A stretch of DNA of 16,025 bases, taken from Minisyncoccota bacterium. Lineage in GTDB: Bacteria; Patescibacteriota; Minisyncoccia; Minisyncoccales; Minisyncoccaceae. The notes beneath the pieces are model-generated. The model saw only the letters and a program-made list of their open reading frames with translations, searched no databases and had not been told where the DNA came from. The stretch lies in contig JAQVZN010000005.1 of the NCBI GenBank assembly GCA_028708155.1, forward strand, positions 1 to 16,025, given 5' to 3'. This document shows positions 5,910 to 13,107 of the stretch, one piece after another; positions within the stretch are counted from its first letter, which is position 1; the number at the start of each line of letters is the position of its first letter. A program made the position numbers and the translations under genes.

Positions 5910-7371
5910 ATACCAGCCAGTACTTCTCCTTTGTCATGTCGTCTTCTTTTGAAATGATGGTGTCAACTTCATTCTTTGACTTTTTAGCCATAGATTCTAA
6001 TTTTTCATCTTTCATGAGTCCAAGGCTTAAGGTCCTTTCCTGCAAGTATTGTTTTTTATTTTTTTCGGGGTTTTCTAAAACTTCAGCTAGTAAGATTTCT
6101 AAAATTAATCCTATTTTCTTTGAAGGATTAATTTTTAAAAGATCAATTATATCTTCCCCATTTATTTTAAGCATTTTAACAGAAATAGGATCTTTTGATA
6201 CTTTTTCTATTAAATATTTTAAATGTCTCAATTTATAAGGTTCTGCCTTAGGACATCCCGATCCAATTCGATCACACATTCTTAACTTTATTAAATCTTC
6301 CATATTTTCTATTCCAACATTTTTTATTAAACGTCTTATAGAAGATTCTGTAACCTCTTCAACATTGTAGTAGAAAAGATGATATCTTACAAGATTGACA
6401 ATTTTATCAATATCTTTTTTAGCAAATTTTAAGCGATTCAATATTTTTTTAGTGGCCTTAGCCCCCATTATTTCATGGTTATAGAAAGTAGCATTTTCTC
6501 CATTTCCCCTTTTAGCTTCTGGTTTAGAAATATCATGAAGAAGAGCAGCAAATCTAATGTGGGTATTATATTTTTTTTTAACAGCGAAATTCAAAGATTC
6601 TAAATTATGTTCAAAAACATCATAAACGTGATGTTTATTTTGATTGCAACCGTATCCTGATTCAAGTTCAGGAATAATGTAATGCATTAATCCAGTTTCC
6701 TTTAAAAGCATTATTCCCTTTTTGGCGTGATCAGAATTAATAATCTTAACAAGCTCATCTCTAATTCTTTCTTCTGATATATTTTTGAGAAGTTCTTTAT
6801 TTTTAGCAATACTAGATAAAGTATTTTTTTCAATTTGCCAATCGTCTCCAAGAACACTTAAGAATCTAATCGCTCTAAGCATTCTTAGAGCATCTTCATT
6901 AAAACGTTCGTCAGCTATTCCAACAGTTCTTATAATTTTTTCTTTTAAATCTTTTTTCCCTTCATATAAATCAATAATTTTAGTAGTTCCATAAGAAACT
7001 TCCATAGCCATAGCATTAATAGTGAAATCTCTTCTTTTAAGATCGTCTTCAATGTTTTTTGTCCAATTAATGTCTTTCGGATGTCTTTTGTCAAGATAGC
7101 CTCCTTCTATTCTATAGGTAGTTATTTCTAAGAGATTGTTTTCTATAAAAACAGCAACTGTTCCAAAATCGTTTTCATAAAGAGTTTTAAAATCTTTAAA
7201 AACAGAAATGATTTCTTCCGGTTTTGCGTTAGTAGTTAAATCCCAGTCTTTTGGAGTTTTATTAAGGAGATAGTCTCTAACACATCCTCCTACCAAAAAA
7301 GCCTCAAAACCATTGTTTTTAAGTAAATTAAGGGCATTTAATACGTGGTTTGGGATTTCTATTTTATTCAT
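5908..7371 (-). CDS. cca: CCA tRNA nucleotidyltransferase with HD domain
   Basis: This enzyme adds or repairs the CCA end of tRNAs from CTP and ATP without a template. The 487-residue class II protein shows LVGGCVRDYLL at residues 26-36, the metal-binding DWD (D42, D44), RRDFTINAMA at 113-122, the GKKDLKEKIIRTV segment, and the NEDALRMLRAIRF motif at 158-170. An HD phosphohydrolase domain follows, with H255, H279 and D280 in LLHDISKPE, as in HD-containing bacterial CCA enzymes. Class II members include poly(A) polymerases and split CC-/A-adding enzymes; a single full-length protein favours complete CCA addition. The start at 7371 is preceded by AGGAT about eight bases upstream. It has its own terminator and is divergent from the plus-strand genes. 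Confidence 0.93.
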   Translation of the reverse strand: MNKIEIPNHVLNALNLLKNNGFEAFLVGGCVRDYLLNKTPKDWDLTTNAKPEEIISVFKDFKTLYENDFGTVAVFIENNLLEITTYRIEGGYLDKRHPKDINWTKNIEDDLKRRDFTINAMAMEVSYGTTKIIDLYEGKKDLKEKIIRTVGIADERFNEDALRMLRAIRFLSVLGDDWQIEKNTLSSIAKNKELLKNISEERIRDELVKIINSDHAKKGIMLLKETGLMHYIIPELESGYGCNQNKHHVYDVFEHNLESLNFAVKKKYNTHIRFAALLHDISKPEAKRGNGENATFYNHEIMGAKATKKILNRLKFAKKDIDKIVNLVRYHLFYYNVEEVTESSIRRLIKNVGIENMEDLIKLRMCDRIGSGCPKAEPYKLRHLKYLIEKVSKDPISVKMLKINGEDIIDLLKINPSKKIGLILEILLAEVLENPEKNKKQYLQERTLSLGLMKDEKLESMAKKSKNEVDTIISKEDDMTKEKYWLV

Positions 7372-7377
7372 ACTTTT

Positions 7378-7406
7378 ATCCTATATTAAATTCTTTAAGA
7401 TTTCAA
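7378..7406 (-). promoter_or_regulatory. Candidate promoter of cca
   Basis: TTGAAA (7406-7401) and TAGGAT (7383-7378) on the minus strand are 17 bases apart, and six bases separate the -10 from the ATG. The same AGGAT could instead act as a Shine-Dalgarno sequence, in which case the promoter lies further upstream. The two readings exclude each other. Confidence 0.3.
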
Positions 7407-7451
7407 TATATTTGCTTTCTTTTTTGCCTTATGCTAATTACAAATTAAGGT

Positions 7452-7700
7452 ATGTTTTTATTTGAAATAATACAAAAAATTTTATTTTTGATCGGAGGTA
7501 TTTTTATTTTCTTTGTTTTGTCATTTTTATTAATCAATACAAATTGTAAGATAAAAGACCTTAATCAAAAATTTGATTATATTATGTATTTAACAATGAT
7601 TCTTGTTTTTATATATTCAGTGGCAATCTTAGGGATTGTTTGGTATATTCCCCTTGTTGTAATTGCTTCTGGCTATTGGATATATAAGTTATTTAATTGA
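7452..7700 (+). CDS. Small membrane protein of unknown function
   Basis: An 82-residue hydrophobic protein with a long helix near residues 9-30, a short polar linker (NTNCKIKDLNQKFD) and two more hydrophobic stretches near 43-58 and 60-78, suggesting three membrane segments. I do not recognise a family. The ATG at 7452 is preceded by AAGG too close to be a normal Shine-Dalgarno. It is the first plus-strand gene after the divergence from cca, and its TGA stop overlaps the -35 box of the nusA promoter. Codon use looks like its neighbours. It is probably real, because it fills the gap cleanly and nothing stronger lies on the other strand. Confidence 0.6.
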   Translation: MFLFEIIQKILFLIGGIFIFFVLSFLLINTNCKIKDLNQKFDYIMYLTMILVFIYSVAILGIVWYIPLVVIASGYWIYKLFN

Positions 7701-7727
7701 CAAAATGCTTAAAATCTGCTATATAAT
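7697..7727 (+). promoter_or_regulatory. Strong predicted promoter of the nusA operon
   Basis: A perfect TTGACA (7697-7702) is followed by CTATATAAT. TATATA (7720-7725) gives a 17-base spacer and TATAAT (7722-7727) a 19-base spacer. The predicted start lies at about 7732-7737. The -35 box overlaps the stop codon of the upstream small membrane protein. Confidence 0.7.
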
Positions 7728-7736
7728 ATTTAATGT

Positions 7737-7770
7737 AAATGTCGGGATTTGTTCTCCGACATTTTTATTA
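7737..7770 (+). terminator. Terminator-like hairpin at the 5' end of the nusA transcript (possible attenuator)
   Basis: AAATGTCGG (7737-7745) pairs perfectly with CCGACATTT (7756-7764) around a ten-base loop and runs into TTATTA, the layout of an intrinsic terminator. It starts at or within a few bases of the predicted nusA transcription start. It may terminate upstream transcription, attenuate nusA, or cap and stabilise the 5' end of the mRNA. Confidence 0.6.
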
Positions 7771-7796
7771 AAATAATAAGTATAAAAAAATTAAAT

Positions 7797-8984
7797 ATGG
7801 ATTTTAAAGCGTTCACATCGGCGATAAGCCAGATAACAGAAGAAAAAGGTCTTGCTCATGATAGAGTTCTAGAAATTATAGAGCAAGCATTAGCTTCTGC
7901 GTACAAAAAAGAATATGGAGAAAAAGGTCAAGTAGTTAAAGCTGTTTTAGATTTAGAAACTGGAAAAACAGATTTTTATAGAATTTTGCTTGTTGTTGAT
8001 CATACATTAGTATATATGGATGAAGATCAAGTAGTTGAATTTGGTTTAACTAAAACAGAAGCGAAAAAATTTCTTAAAAAAGAAGAAGAGGAAGGAGATA
8101 TTGAAGGGAAAAGAGCTAAATTTAACATAGAGAAGCATATTTTAATTGCAGAAGCGAAAAAAGAATATAAAGATATAAAGGTTGGGGATGAAATTAAAAC
8201 TCATTTAGAACAAAAAGAAGATTTTGGTAGAATTGCCGCACAAACAGCAAAGCAAGTTATCTTACAAAAAATAAGGGAAGCTGAGAAAGAAAACATTATG
8301 AGTGAGTTTAAAGATAAAGAAGGAGAGATTGTTTCTGGAATTGTTCAAAGAATAGATGGAAGAAATATTTATTTTGATATTGGTAAGGGTATTGGAGTTC
8401 TTCCAAAAGAAGAGCAAGTAAGAGGAGAGTTCTATAAAGAAGGACAAAGATTAAAACTGTTTCTTTTAAAAGTTGAGGTTACTAGCAAAGGCCCTAATGT
8501 TGTGGTTTCTCGTGCATATCCTAAATTCATTTCTAAACTATTTGAATTAGAGGTTCCTGAGATAAACGGGGGACAAATAGAAATAAAAGCTATTGCCAGA
8601 GAAGCTGGGTTTAGAACAAAAATTGCTGTAGAATCAAAAGCAGAAGGAGTTGACCCAATTGGAGCAATGGTAGGGCAACGTGGAGTTAGAGTTTCTGCGG
8701 TAATGTCAGAATTAGGAGGAGAAAAGATAGATATTATTGAATACGCAGAGGATCCAGTAGAATTTATTAATAACGCTTTATCTCCAGCAAAAACTTCTTC
8801 AGTAGAGGTTCATGAAAAAAATACTGCTTTAGTTGTTGTTCCAGAGGATCAATTATCTCTTGCTATTGGTAAAGACGGTCAAAATGTTAGATTAGCCGCA
8901 AAACTAACTGGTTGGAGAATTGATGTCAGAGGAGAAAACCAAGAAGACGTCGTTTCTATCAAAGGATTAGAAGAAGATGAATAA
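7797..8984 (+). CDS. nusA: Transcription termination/antitermination factor NusA
   Basis: NusA binds RNA polymerase and nascent RNA and modulates pausing, intrinsic termination and antitermination. The 395-residue protein has the N-terminal polymerase-binding domain, the family segment EDFGRIAAQTAKQVI at about residue 141, an S1 domain (about 175-240), KH1 with GQRGVR (293-298) and ELGGEKIDII, and KH2 with IGKDGQNVRLAAKLTGW (357-373). It lacks the C-terminal acidic repeats of E. coli NusA, as many bacterial homologues do. I chose the ATG at 7797 because MDFKAF matches family N-termini; the in-frame TTG at 7749 lies inside the leader hairpin and adds 16 unrelated residues. No Shine-Dalgarno is visible. 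It begins the nusA-tig-clpP operon, not the usual rimP-nusA-infB. Confidence 0.95.
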   Translation: MDFKAFTSAISQITEEKGLAHDRVLEIIEQALASAYKKEYGEKGQVVKAVLDLETGKTDFYRILLVVDHTLVYMDEDQVVEFGLTKTEAKKFLKKEEEEGDIEGKRAKFNIEKHILIAEAKKEYKDIKVGDEIKTHLEQKEDFGRIAAQTAKQVILQKIREAEKENIMSEFKDKEGEIVSGIVQRIDGRNIYFDIGKGIGVLPKEEQVRGEFYKEGQRLKLFLLKVEVTSKGPNVVVSRAYPKFISKLFELEVPEINGGQIEIKAIAREAGFRTKIAVESKAEGVDPIGAMVGQRGVRVSAVMSELGGEKIDIIEYAEDPVEFINNALSPAKTSSVEVHEKNTALVVVPEDQLSLAIGKDGQNVRLAAKLTGWRIDVRGENQEDVVSIKGLEEDE

Positions 8985-8996
8985 AATTAAAACAAT

Positions 8997-10232
8997 ATGA
9001 CTTACGAAAAAAAGCAAGAAAAAAACAAACTTATATATAATATAGTTGTAGAAGCAGAAGAATTTAATAAATATTATGCAGAAGCTCTTTTGCACGTAGG
9101 ACAAGAAGTGGAAATAAAAGGTTTTAGAAAAGGACATGTTCCAGCCGATATTTTAAAAGCAAACATTGATCCTTCTCACATTCTTTCTCACGCCGTAGAA
9201 GATTGTATTTCTGCGAAATGGTTTGAAATTGTAAATAAAGAAAATATTGAAGCTATTAAAGAACCTAACATAGAAGTACTTAAAATGGCCGAGGGGAATC
9301 CTTTAGAATTTAAAGCCGAAGTAGAGATTCTTCCAGAAATTAAACTTCCTGATTATAAAAAGATCGCTTCTAGTGTCTCTAAAACTGAAATTAAAATAGA
9401 AGATAAAGATTTTAAAGAAACAATGAAGTGGCTTTTAGAATCAAGAGCTAAATTTTCTCAAAAAGATGGCTCAGCAGAAAAAGGAGATTTGATAGAAATT
9501 ACTTATACTTCTAAAGAATTCGATGATAATAAAGAAAAAAAGGATAGATTTGTTTTAGGAAAAGGACATTTTTTTGAAGGGCTTGAAGAAGGTTTGATTG
9601 GACTTAAAAGAGCAGACAAAAAAGAAATTGAGATTTCTACAAAAGACAAGAAGAAAATAATGATCAATATCATTGTTAATTCTGTTCAAAAAATGGATGT
9701 TCCAGAACTAAATGATGAATTTGCAAAAACAGTTGGTTTTGATTCTGTAAAAGCTTTAGAAGAAAATGTGAAAGAAGGACTTTTAAAAGAAAAGGAGATT
9801 TCTGAAAAACAGAAGAGAAGAACAGAGGTTTTAGAGAAAATTGTAAAAGCTTCTAAATTAGAAGTTCCAGAAGTTTTAATTGAGAGGGAAACAGGAGCTC
9901 TTTTAAATAATTTAAAAGAAAGAGTTTCTTATGAGCTTCAAATAACTTTTGAAGAATACTTAAAACAAGTTAAAAAAACTGAAGAGCAAGTTAAAAAAGA
10001 GTTTGAAAAAGTAGCTGAAGAAAGAGTTAAAGGATTTTTAATTCTTCATGAGATTGAAAAAACAGAAAAGATAACTATCAGCGAAGAAGAACTTAACAAA
10101 AAAATAGAAGAAATTGCATCTCAATATCCAGATAAAGCAGAAGCGGTAAAAGAAATGAAAAATTCAAATGCAAAGTTCTACGTAGAAGACGATCTAAAGA
10201 GAGATAAGATTTTTACTATTTTAGGTTGTTAA
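8997..10232 (+). CDS. tig: Trigger factor (ribosome-associated chaperone and prolyl isomerase)
   Basis: Trigger factor docks at the ribosomal exit tunnel and folds nascent chains. The 411-residue protein has the N-terminal ribosome-binding domain with the signature loop GFRKGHVP at residues 42-49. A FKBP-like peptidyl-prolyl isomerase domain follows at about 160-235 (AEKGDLIEITY, then the FFEGLEEGLIGL segment), and then the long helical C-terminal chaperone domain starting around VPELNDEFAKTVGF. Length is slightly below the usual 430 or so. It starts 12 bases after nusA without a Shine-Dalgarno and is followed by clpP, a classical tig-clpP order. Confidence 0.93.
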   Translation: MTYEKKQEKNKLIYNIVVEAEEFNKYYAEALLHVGQEVEIKGFRKGHVPADILKANIDPSHILSHAVEDCISAKWFEIVNKENIEAIKEPNIEVLKMAEGNPLEFKAEVEILPEIKLPDYKKIASSVSKTEIKIEDKDFKETMKWLLESRAKFSQKDGSAEKGDLIEITYTSKEFDDNKEKKDRFVLGKGHFFEGLEEGLIGLKRADKKEIEISTKDKKKIMINIIVNSVQKMDVPELNDEFAKTVGFDSVKALEENVKEGLLKEKEISEKQKRRTEVLEKIVKASKLEVPEVLIERETGALLNNLKERVSYELQITFEEYLKQVKKTEEQVKKEFEKVAEERVKGFLILHEIEKTEKITISEEELNKKIEEIASQYPDKAEAVKEMKNSNAKFYVEDDLKRDKIFTILGC

Positions 10233-10271
10233 TTTTTTAAAAATAAGATAAGATATTAGTAATAAGAAAAT

Positions 10272-10856
10272 ATGAACTTAATTCCAACAGTAATTGAAAA
10301 AACAAGCTTAGGAGAAAGGGCTTATGATATTTATTCTAGATTATTAAAAGATAGAATAATTATGCTTACAGGCGAGATTGATGATGTTGTGGCTAATTCT
10401 ATTGTAGCGCAACTTCTTTTCTTGGCTTCAAAAGACCCTAAGGCTGATATTCAATTTTATATTAATAGCCCAGGAGGATCTGTTACTGCAGGAATGGCTA
10501 TTTATGACACAATGCAATACATTAAATGTGATGTTTCTACCGTAGCTATTGGAATGGCTGCCTCTATGGGGGCGACACTTTTAGCTTCTGGGGCAAAAGG
10601 GAAGAGATATGCGCTTCCTAATGCAGAAATATTATTACATCAAGTTTTAGGAGGAGCGAAAGGTCAAGCTTCAGAAGTTGAAATAGCGGCAAAACAAATT
10701 TTAAAAATTAAAGATAAAATGAATAAGATTTTATCTGAACGCACAGGACAACCTCTTAAAAAAGTAGAGCAAGACACAGATAGAGATTTTTATTTAACAG
10801 CAGAGGAGGCAAAAAACTATGGAGTTATTGACGAAGTTATAAAACAAAAAGTATAA
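10272..10856 (+). CDS. clpP: ATP-dependent Clp protease proteolytic subunit ClpP
   Basis: ClpP forms the tetradecameric serine-protease chamber that degrades proteins fed by Clp ATPases. The 194-residue protein has all family landmarks: INSPGGSVTAGMAIYDTM, the nucleophile S98 in GMAASMGA, H123 in LLHQVLGG, and the acidic residue (probably D172) in DTDRDFYLTAEEA. It follows tig by 39 bases. The usual downstream partner clpX is absent; an unknown membrane-anchored protein, lemA and htpX follow instead, so the Clp ATPase must be encoded elsewhere. The N-terminus is short, so little or no propeptide is expected. Confidence 0.96.
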   Translation: MNLIPTVIEKTSLGERAYDIYSRLLKDRIIMLTGEIDDVVANSIVAQLLFLASKDPKADIQFYINSPGGSVTAGMAIYDTMQYIKCDVSTVAIGMAASMGATLLASGAKGKRYALPNAEILLHQVLGGAKGQASEVEIAAKQILKIKDKMNKILSERTGQPLKKVEQDTDRDFYLTAEEAKNYGVIDEVIKQKV

Positions 10857-10886
10857 TAATTTTATAAGTAATTAAATAATAATTAT

Positions 10887-11429
10887 ATGCCATCAATAGA
10901 AAAAAGTAAAAACCAACACATTGATAATAAAAAAATGTATATAACCTTTATTATCATTATTGCTCTAATCGCAGGAATAATAGTTTTTATTAATTTAGTA
11001 CAAAAAAATAATTTAGGACTAGAGGTTTATGCACCTATCCCTGAAGCTTCAATGGAGGTAGGAGATATAGGAAATTTAGAAATAGGAGAATCAATAGAAT
11101 CGGTTAATCCAGAGGCCATTGAAAATCCTGTAAGACCTATTAATGCACCAATTCCTACCGACATCTTTAATACTTCTGGAATAATATTAGCTATTCAAGG
11201 CAATAGTATTATTGTAAGAGGGCTTGGAACCAATTTTGACGATCAAATAAAAAGAGATTTAGTTGTTTTGATTGATGAAAATACACATGTCAATGGAGTT
11301 TATGGAGATGCAGAATATTTTAAAAAGAGTTTAAAAATAGGAGATAATGTATCTATTGAGTCTCCTTATAATATTCACGGAAAAACAGAATTTTTAGCTA
11401 GGTATATTAATAATATAATAGAAGAATAA
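10887..11429 (+). CDS. Membrane-anchored protein with a beta-rich DUF5666-like extracytoplasmic domain
   Basis: A 180-residue protein with one N-terminal membrane helix at about residues 17-38 after a short basic, polar head. A low-complexity, proline- and glutamate-rich linker runs to about residue 92. A compact beta-rich domain follows (GIILAIQGNSIIVRG; LVVLIDENTHV; LKIGDNVSIES), resembling the small OB-like DUF5666 fold. This resemblance is from pattern only. The topology suggests an anchor with the domain outside the membrane. It lies 30 bases after clpP and four bases before lemA, so it is probably co-expressed with the proteolysis genes. Function unknown. Confidence 0.65.
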   Translation: MPSIEKSKNQHIDNKKMYITFIIIIALIAGIIVFINLVQKNNLGLEVYAPIPEASMEVGDIGNLEIGESIESVNPEAIENPVRPINAPIPTDIFNTSGIILAIQGNSIIVRGLGTNFDDQIKRDLVVLIDENTHVNGVYGDAEYFKKSLKIGDNVSIESPYNIHGKTEFLARYINNIIEE

Positions 11430-11433
11430 AAAT

Positions 11434-11991
11434 ATGGAAATATTAACATTAGTTATTTTAGGAATATTAGCGGTAATTATTATTTTTTTCATCGCTACAT
11501 ATAATAGTTTTGTAGTTTTGATTAACAGAGCCAAAGAAGCTTGGTCTGATATTGATGTTCAATTGAAAAGAAGGTATGATTTAATACCTAATTTAGTAGA
11601 AACAGTAAAAGGCTATGCAGGACATGAAAGAGAGGTATTTGAAAAAGTTACAGAGGCGAGATCTCAAGCGATGCAAGCTCAGGGGCTAAAAGAAAAAGGG
11701 GAAGCGGAGAATGTTCTTTCTGGAACGCTTAAGTCATTATTTGCAGTTTCTGAAAATTATCCAGAATTAAAAGCTTCAACTAATTTTTTAGAGCTTCAAA
11801 GAGAATTAACTGATACAGAAGACAAAGTTCAAGCAGCGAGAAGATTTTACAATGGCAATGTTAGGGATTTGAATACTAAAGTTGAAATTTTCCCTGCAAA
11901 TATTATTGCTTCTATGTTTAATTTTAAGAAAATGGACTTATTTGAAATCGAAGATAATAAAGAGAGAGAAGCGGTCCAAGTTAAATTCTAA
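11434..11991 (+). CDS. lemA: LemA family membrane protein
   Basis: The 185-residue protein has an N-terminal membrane helix (about residues 3-24) followed by a helical domain with the LemA landmarks YNSFVVLINRAKEAWSDIDV, LKRRYDLIPNLVETVKGYA and ARRFYNGNVRDLN. LemA proteins are single-pass, mostly helical proteins of uncertain role, very often encoded beside htpX or TPM-domain genes and suspected to act in envelope quality control. Its stop overlaps the htpX start (TAATG), so the two are translationally coupled, which supports a joint function. Confidence 0.93.
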   Translation: MEILTLVILGILAVIIIFFIATYNSFVVLINRAKEAWSDIDVQLKRRYDLIPNLVETVKGYAGHEREVFEKVTEARSQAMQAQGLKEKGEAENVLSGTLKSLFAVSENYPELKASTNFLELQRELTDTEDKVQAARRFYNGNVRDLNTKVEIFPANIIASMFNFKKMDLFEIEDNKEREAVQVKF

Positions 11992-12869
11992 TGGCAACAC
12001 TATACGATCAAGTCAGTTCTAACAATAGGAAAGCATTTTTTCTTATCTTTTTCTTCCTTATATTTGTGATTTTTATAGGGTGGTTTTTTTCATATGTTTT
12101 TAATGATGTTTTTATTTTGTATGTAGCGGTTATTATAAGTACCATAATGTCTTTTGTGAGTTATTATGAGTCTGATAAAATTATTTTAAGCATGAGTCAT
12201 GCTTTTGAAATAAAAAAAAGTGACAATCCAGAACTTTATAGAATTGTTGAGAATTTAGCTATTACTGCTGGATTGCCAATGCCTAAAGTTTATATTTTAG
12301 AAGAAAGACAAGCAAACGCTTTCGCTACAGGAAGAGACGAAAAACATGCTGTTATTGCTGTCACAAGGGGCCTCCTAGACAAATTAGACAAAAGAGAGCT
12401 TACAGCTGTTGTTGCCCATGAAATGTCTCATATTAGAGGAAAAGATATTTTAATTGGTTCTATCGTCGTTGTTCTTGTTGGAGTAATTAGTATTTTGTCA
12501 GATATTTTTATGAGGTCTCTTTTTTGGGGAGGGAATGACAATGATAACAAGAATCCTATTTTTTTGATTTTTGGGATTATTGGAATAATTTTAGCTCCTA
12601 TAGCGGCTTCTTTGATGCAACTTGCTATTTCAAGAAAACAAGAATTTAAGGCGGATGCTAACGCTTCTTTATTGACTAGAGATCCAGAAGCCTTGATTTC
12701 GGCTTTAACTAAAATTTCTTCTGATAAAACTTCGCTCAAACAAGCAAATAACGCAACAGCGCATTTATACATAGCCTCTCCTTTTAAAAATAAGGTAGAA
12801 TGGTACAATAAACTTTTTATGACTCATCCTCCGCTTGAAGAAAGAATTAAGGCTTTAAGATTAATTTAA
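11991..12869 (+). CDS. htpX: HtpX family membrane zinc metalloprotease (M48)
   Basis: HtpX cleaves misfolded membrane proteins at the cytoplasmic face of the membrane. The 292-residue protein has two N-terminal helices (about 15-35 and 38-58), the zinc motif HEMSH (H143, E144, H147) in AVVAHEMSHIRGKD, two more helices (about 152-172 and 188-210), and the third ligand, probably E218, in RKQEFKADANASLL. The tail ends in the usual THPPLEERIKAL motif. It is the last gene of the nusA operon. Its 3' end overlaps by nine bases the 3' end of a minus-strand zinc-ribbon gene. Confidence 0.94.
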   Translation: MATLYDQVSSNNRKAFFLIFFFLIFVIFIGWFFSYVFNDVFILYVAVIISTIMSFVSYYESDKIILSMSHAFEIKKSDNPELYRIVENLAITAGLPMPKVYILEERQANAFATGRDEKHAVIAVTRGLLDKLDKRELTAVVAHEMSHIRGKDILIGSIVVVLVGVISILSDIFMRSLFWGGNDNDNKNPIFLIFGIIGIILAPIAASLMQLAISRKQEFKADANASLLTRDPEALISALTKISSDKTSLKQANNATAHLYIASPFKNKVEWYNKLFMTHPPLEERIKALRLI

Positions 12870-13013
12870 AAAATCTTTGTCCTTTAAAAGATTACCTATT
12901 TTTAGATAATTTATCTTTTTGCAATTTCTACATTTAATTTCAATAGAAGCTTCTTTAAAATCTCCTTTAAAGAAAAGTTTTTTGCAATATTCGCAACGAT
13001 ATTCTTTCATCAT
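12861..13013 (-). CDS. Com-like zinc-ribbon protein, 50 residues
   Basis: A short gene read from the double ATG at 13013-13008 to the TAA at 12863-12861. The product begins MMKEYRCEYCKKLFFKG and continues with IEIKCRNCKKINYL. Cysteines 7, 10, 28 and 31 form a CxxC...CxxC zinc ribbon, and the spacing plus the KLFFKG and IEIKCRNCKKIN segments match the Com family, named after phage Mu Com, which activates mom translation by binding mRNA. Small stand-alone Com-like proteins occur widely in bacteria without phage context, and no phage genes are present here. It converges with htpX, overlapping it by nine bases. Either ATG could be the start; initiation at the second gives 49 residues. A nucleic-acid-binding role is inferred. 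Confidence 0.8.
   Translation of the reverse strand: MMKEYRCEYCKKLFFKGDFKEASIEIKCRNCKKINYLKIGNLLKDKDFLN
12872..12893 (+). terminator. Weak hairpin after htpX, possible operon terminator
   Basis: AATCTTT (12872-12878) pairs with AAAGATT (12887-12893) around an eight-base loop, followed by ACCTATTTTTAG. The stem is AT-rich and the T-tract is delayed and interrupted, so it would be a weak terminator. It also lies inside the convergent zinc-ribbon gene. Confidence 0.3.
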
Positions 13014-13041
13014 ATATTAAGGATTATTTATTATTAATATA

Positions 13042-13050
13042 AGTATAGCA
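13042..13050 (-). promoter_or_regulatory. Candidate extended -10 promoter of the zinc-ribbon gene
   Basis: On the minus strand TGCTATACT (13050-13042) fits an extended -10 (TGn plus a five-of-six -10 box). No good -35 is visible. It gives a leader of roughly 20-25 bases before the ATG at 13013. It is back-to-back with the promoter of the plus-strand Cys-repeat gene. Confidence 0.35.
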
Positions 13051-13072
13051 AAAATATAAGAAAGCTAAACTA

Positions 13073-13101
13073 TTGACTTTTTATCAAATCTATTTTATAG
13101 T
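13073..13101 (+). promoter_or_regulatory. Promoter of the Cys-repeat exoprotein gene, predicted leaderless
   Basis: TTGACT (13073-13078) and TATAGT (13096-13101) each match five of six consensus bases with an ideal 17-base spacer. The ATG starts at 13108, six bases after the -10 box, so the A of the start codon is the expected transcription start. No Shine-Dalgarno could be transcribed. Confidence 0.65.
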
Positions 13102-13107
13102 ATAAGC

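Noticed and set aside
5762..6238. Open frame on the plus strand opposite the cca 3' end and part of the repeat array
   Set aside because: It starts inside the decamers and runs antisense to the conserved cca C-terminus; its translation is repeat-derived and resembles no protein.
7372..7451. Origin of replication at the point where gene direction switches
   Set aside because: Only 80 bases, no DnaA boxes seen, and a divergent gene pair alone is weak evidence without a whole-genome skew plot.
7749..7796. TTG start extending NusA by 16 residues
   Set aside because: The extension lies in the leader hairpin and does not look like NusA; MDFKAF at 7797 matches family N-termini.
12428..12808. Minus-strand open frame opposite htpX
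   Set aside because: htpX is clearly real across this span; the antisense frame has no recognisable product.
12861..13013. Prophage remnant suggested by the Com-like gene
   Set aside because: No integrase, structural or mom-like gene is present, and the neighbours are ordinary chromosomal genes.
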